DNA from: Gerris lacustris
Lineage: Eukaryota; Arthropoda; Insecta; Hemiptera; Gerridae
Length of the DNA: 64,000 nt
Reading direction: 5' to 3'
Assembly: GCA_951217055.1 (NCBI GenBank)
Contig: OX578286.1
Coordinates: 30,014,720 to 30,078,719, forward strand
The notes beneath the pieces are model-generated. The model had not been told where the DNA came from. It ran no database searches and saw only the letters and a list, made by a program, of their open reading frames with translations. Of this stretch, positions 61,830 through 64,000 are shown one piece after another. The position numbers were made by a program, and so were the translations under genes. How positions within the stretch are numbered: the first letter of the stretch is position 1; every line of letters begins with the position of its first letter.

Positions 61830-62133
61830 TAAACTAGGGCCTGTGAGACGTTTTCATTTGGCCAGCCGCACCACGAAAGACGTTAAGTAATGAACCATAA
61901 CAATGCAAAGTCATAAGTCCTCCATTATCAAATGTAATTTTAACCATTAAAAATGATCTGCACGAGTCCTATATAAGTCTTATAGGCCCAAATGGATATG
62001 GTTTATGAGCTTATTACCTATGTCCCTTACCATTATGAAGTCCCATAGCTAAATGTAGCTTACTTCATCCGGCTCACTATGGACCATCTTATTCCAGATC
62101 CGGCCCTTTAACCACAAAGATTGGGGACCCCTG
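61830..62133. mobile_element. Remnant of a hAT-type element
   Basis: Ends in AAGATTGGGGACCCCTG, the classic right end of a hAT MITE with CAGGGGTC-type termini. The left side (AAACTAGGGCCTGTGAGACG) is eroded. Confidence 0.42.
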
Positions 62134-62254
62134 CTCTAAGAGAAACGTATCGTCAACAAAGTATGGATATATTTTCGAAAGAAAAAAAATCTATTTCTTT
62201 AGGATGATTTTTAGGGCTTTCCTACTGTAATTTTCCTGTGATTAGGTTAATACA

Positions 62255-63000
62255 CAACGGACAGGAATGTATATGGTTCCTCGTTTTTGGCTACGGACCC
62301 TAAAAATTGATTAAGTGTTTAACAGGTGGTTGTTTATTGTATTTTATAGTTGCAATTTCATCGTGGAGAAATAATTTTTTAATCAATATCTCATAAACTA
62401 GATTTTTACTTTCTCATATAAAGGGAAAGTATTGTTATAGCGCGAGAATTCGAGTTTGATGGATTTACACGTTTTGAGGTCCCCTGAGTCCAAAACAGTG
62501 GTTTCTAAAAAACGTCTGTCTGTCGTCTGTGCAGACGCCTGGAGCCTAAACTAATAGGTCGATTTTGACGAAATTTGACATACATGTTCAGAAAAATCAT
62601 ACCCCGAGGCGAAATCGAGAAATTAATTTTAGCTTCAAATTTGGGGACGCTACCCCCCAAAAACTCTGAAGAAACATAAAAAAAAAATCGCGAAAACGGT
62701 TTCGACGATTTTGATTAAAAAATTCTAAAATATAGTACATTTAAATACGAATCTAACGATATAAGCCGTTTTCGCGGGAAAAATCTAGGTCCTGAGAAAA
62801 TAACAAAAAACGCGGACAGAGAGCGTGGGTTCGATTCCCCGCCCGGGAGAAGTTATATTTTTATGCTAAATTTTGATGAAATGTTCAGTAATAATTAAAT
62901 GTACATACGAAAACTAATAAATGGAAAACACTGGGCTAAGTAATTATAAACTCTTATATGAGAAAGTTTGTCTGAGTTGTCTCGGACCGATTTTTTTGTA
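62255..63000. repeat. Dispersed repeats, unexpanded relative of 46780-47930
   Basis: Contains CGAAATTTGACATACATGTT, TTGGGGACGCTACCCCCC, a GGGTTCGATTCCCCGCC box-B-like segment (62828) and AAAACACTGGGCTAAGTAAT. The transition at TTTTGATTAAAA is direct, without the tandem array. Confidence 0.7.
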
Positions 63001-63790
63001 GGAAATACGACTTATATTCTTAAATTTTTATTTATATGGACTGATAATATATATATTTTTTTTAATTAACAGATCTGCGGAAATGTGTTTTAGAAATATA
63101 TTTTTTTTATAATTTTTCATACTTTTCAAGGAGTTCATATTAATTTCACGATTTCGTTTTGGGGTATGATTTTTCTGATTATGTTCCCCAAATTCCGTGG
63201 AAATCGGTTTTATACTTAAGGATGCACGCGTCTTTAAAGTTTTTTTTTTTTTTTTTTTTTTTTAAATACTTATTTTGGACTCAAGGAACCATTTTAAACT
63301 TGTAAAACTCAAAACATCTGGAAATTTTGCGCTATCACAAAACTTTCTCTTTATACAAACTTATTCTACGTAAAATGAAAAAGAAAAAAATCGGTTCATG
63401 AACGTATCAAGATCCTGTCCTTGTTCTAACGATATAGTAATATTAAAATATTAAACTGTGGATTTATTTTCCCTTGTTTTCTTAAACGAGTTATTGTAAA
63501 AATTAAAATGAATTTAATTTTAAAAAAATAATACATTTTAATAATACATAAATAAATTTTAAAAAATAAATTAAATATACTTAAATTAATAAAATTAAAA
63601 TTAAAAAAAAATTAAATAAACTTAAAAAAATAAATACATTTTTAAAATTAAATTCATGTTAAAAATAATAAAATTGTATTCTTCATAATAATATTTAATA
63701 TTTAGAAAATACTATAATCATGAAACGATCAAAGAATTTATTAATATAATTTTAAAATTTTATAAAAGCTAAACGATTTTTTTTTTAATA
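63001..63790. other. AT-rich sequence, no gene
   Basis: Poly-T run at 63239-63263 and simple AT-rich sequence at 63480-63780. Confidence 0.45.
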
Positions 63791-64000
63791 CAGTAGGACA
63801 CCGGTAATCTGGGCGAATTTAAGCTCAGGGTCGTACGGATTAGCGGGATTTCCGGATTACCAAGATTTTTTTGTTTTAAATAAAATAAAACACTTATAAA
63901 AAAAAATTGAATTTATGAATTCTATTTAATTTATTTGATCCTTCTTTGGGGTTTGGGGAAGAACAAGGTTTTATTAAAGATATTCCCCACTCTGTGGACG
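63791..64000 (+). mobile_element. Left end of a pogo/Tigger-type element, cut by the window
   Basis: After a TA, the sequence CAGTAGGACACCGGTAATCT and the following GGATTAGCGGGATTTCCGGA pattern are typical of pogo/Tigger terminal repeats. The rest lies outside. Confidence 0.5.

Overview
This is an AT-rich, repeat-dense, intron-containing animal nuclear genome segment, most likely from an insect or other arthropod; nothing in it fixes the species. Two host genes stand head to head around a 508-bp spacer (29262-29769). On the minus strand is the gene for the largest subunit of RNA polymerase I (RPA1/POLR1A): one 3,335-nt first exon (25927-29261), then ten short exons down to 2825. All joins keep frame and give 1,607 codons. 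The last coding exon, about 50 residues by comparison with the family, is not visible and probably lies beyond position 1. On the plus strand is a TMX3-type thioredoxin-related transmembrane protein: 13 coding exons from 29770 to 57399, 420 codons plus stop.

Most of the remaining sequence is introns filled with transposable elements, many with readable ends and target-site duplications (TSDs). In the RPA1 introns I see an intact non-LTR retrotransposon ORF (11773-14742, poly-A at 15088-15133), a decayed pogo-like element with TA ends (21894-23270), a tRNA-containing SINE-like fold-back element (8446-8965, 12-bp TSD) with a smaller relative at 19402-19544 (16-bp TSD), two copies of a long-armed palindromic MITE (10435-11005, 24884-25403), two copies of a short-ORF element, a THAP-domain fragment, and several copies of a MITE whose body is a short palindrome.

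In the TMX3 introns and downstream I see a series of PIF/Harbinger-type elements with 3-bp TAA or TTA duplications (31882-32039, 35390-36947, 52785-53135, 53379-53676, 56212-56974, 60086-60216), one carrying an eroded transposase N-terminus. There are also a Tc1/mariner-type MITE (42723-43559), hAT-type elements (44375-45619, 48060-48531), a piggyBac-type element with TTAA ends (49705-50497), LINE 3' fragments, a large inverted repeat with a hammerhead-like motif (60471-61014) and many minisatellites.

The most notable theme is tandem arrays growing inside mobile elements. The MITE family with ends like CTTCTTTAGATTGTTACTCC has expanded into higher-order arrays at both ends of the window (1061-2100 and 58612-60050). 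A Harbinger-type element holds about eighteen 85-bp units (35390-36947), and a dispersed repeat was expanded at one point (46983-47290) when compared with its unexpanded relative near 62700. I found no prokaryotic operon, CRISPR array or defence system.
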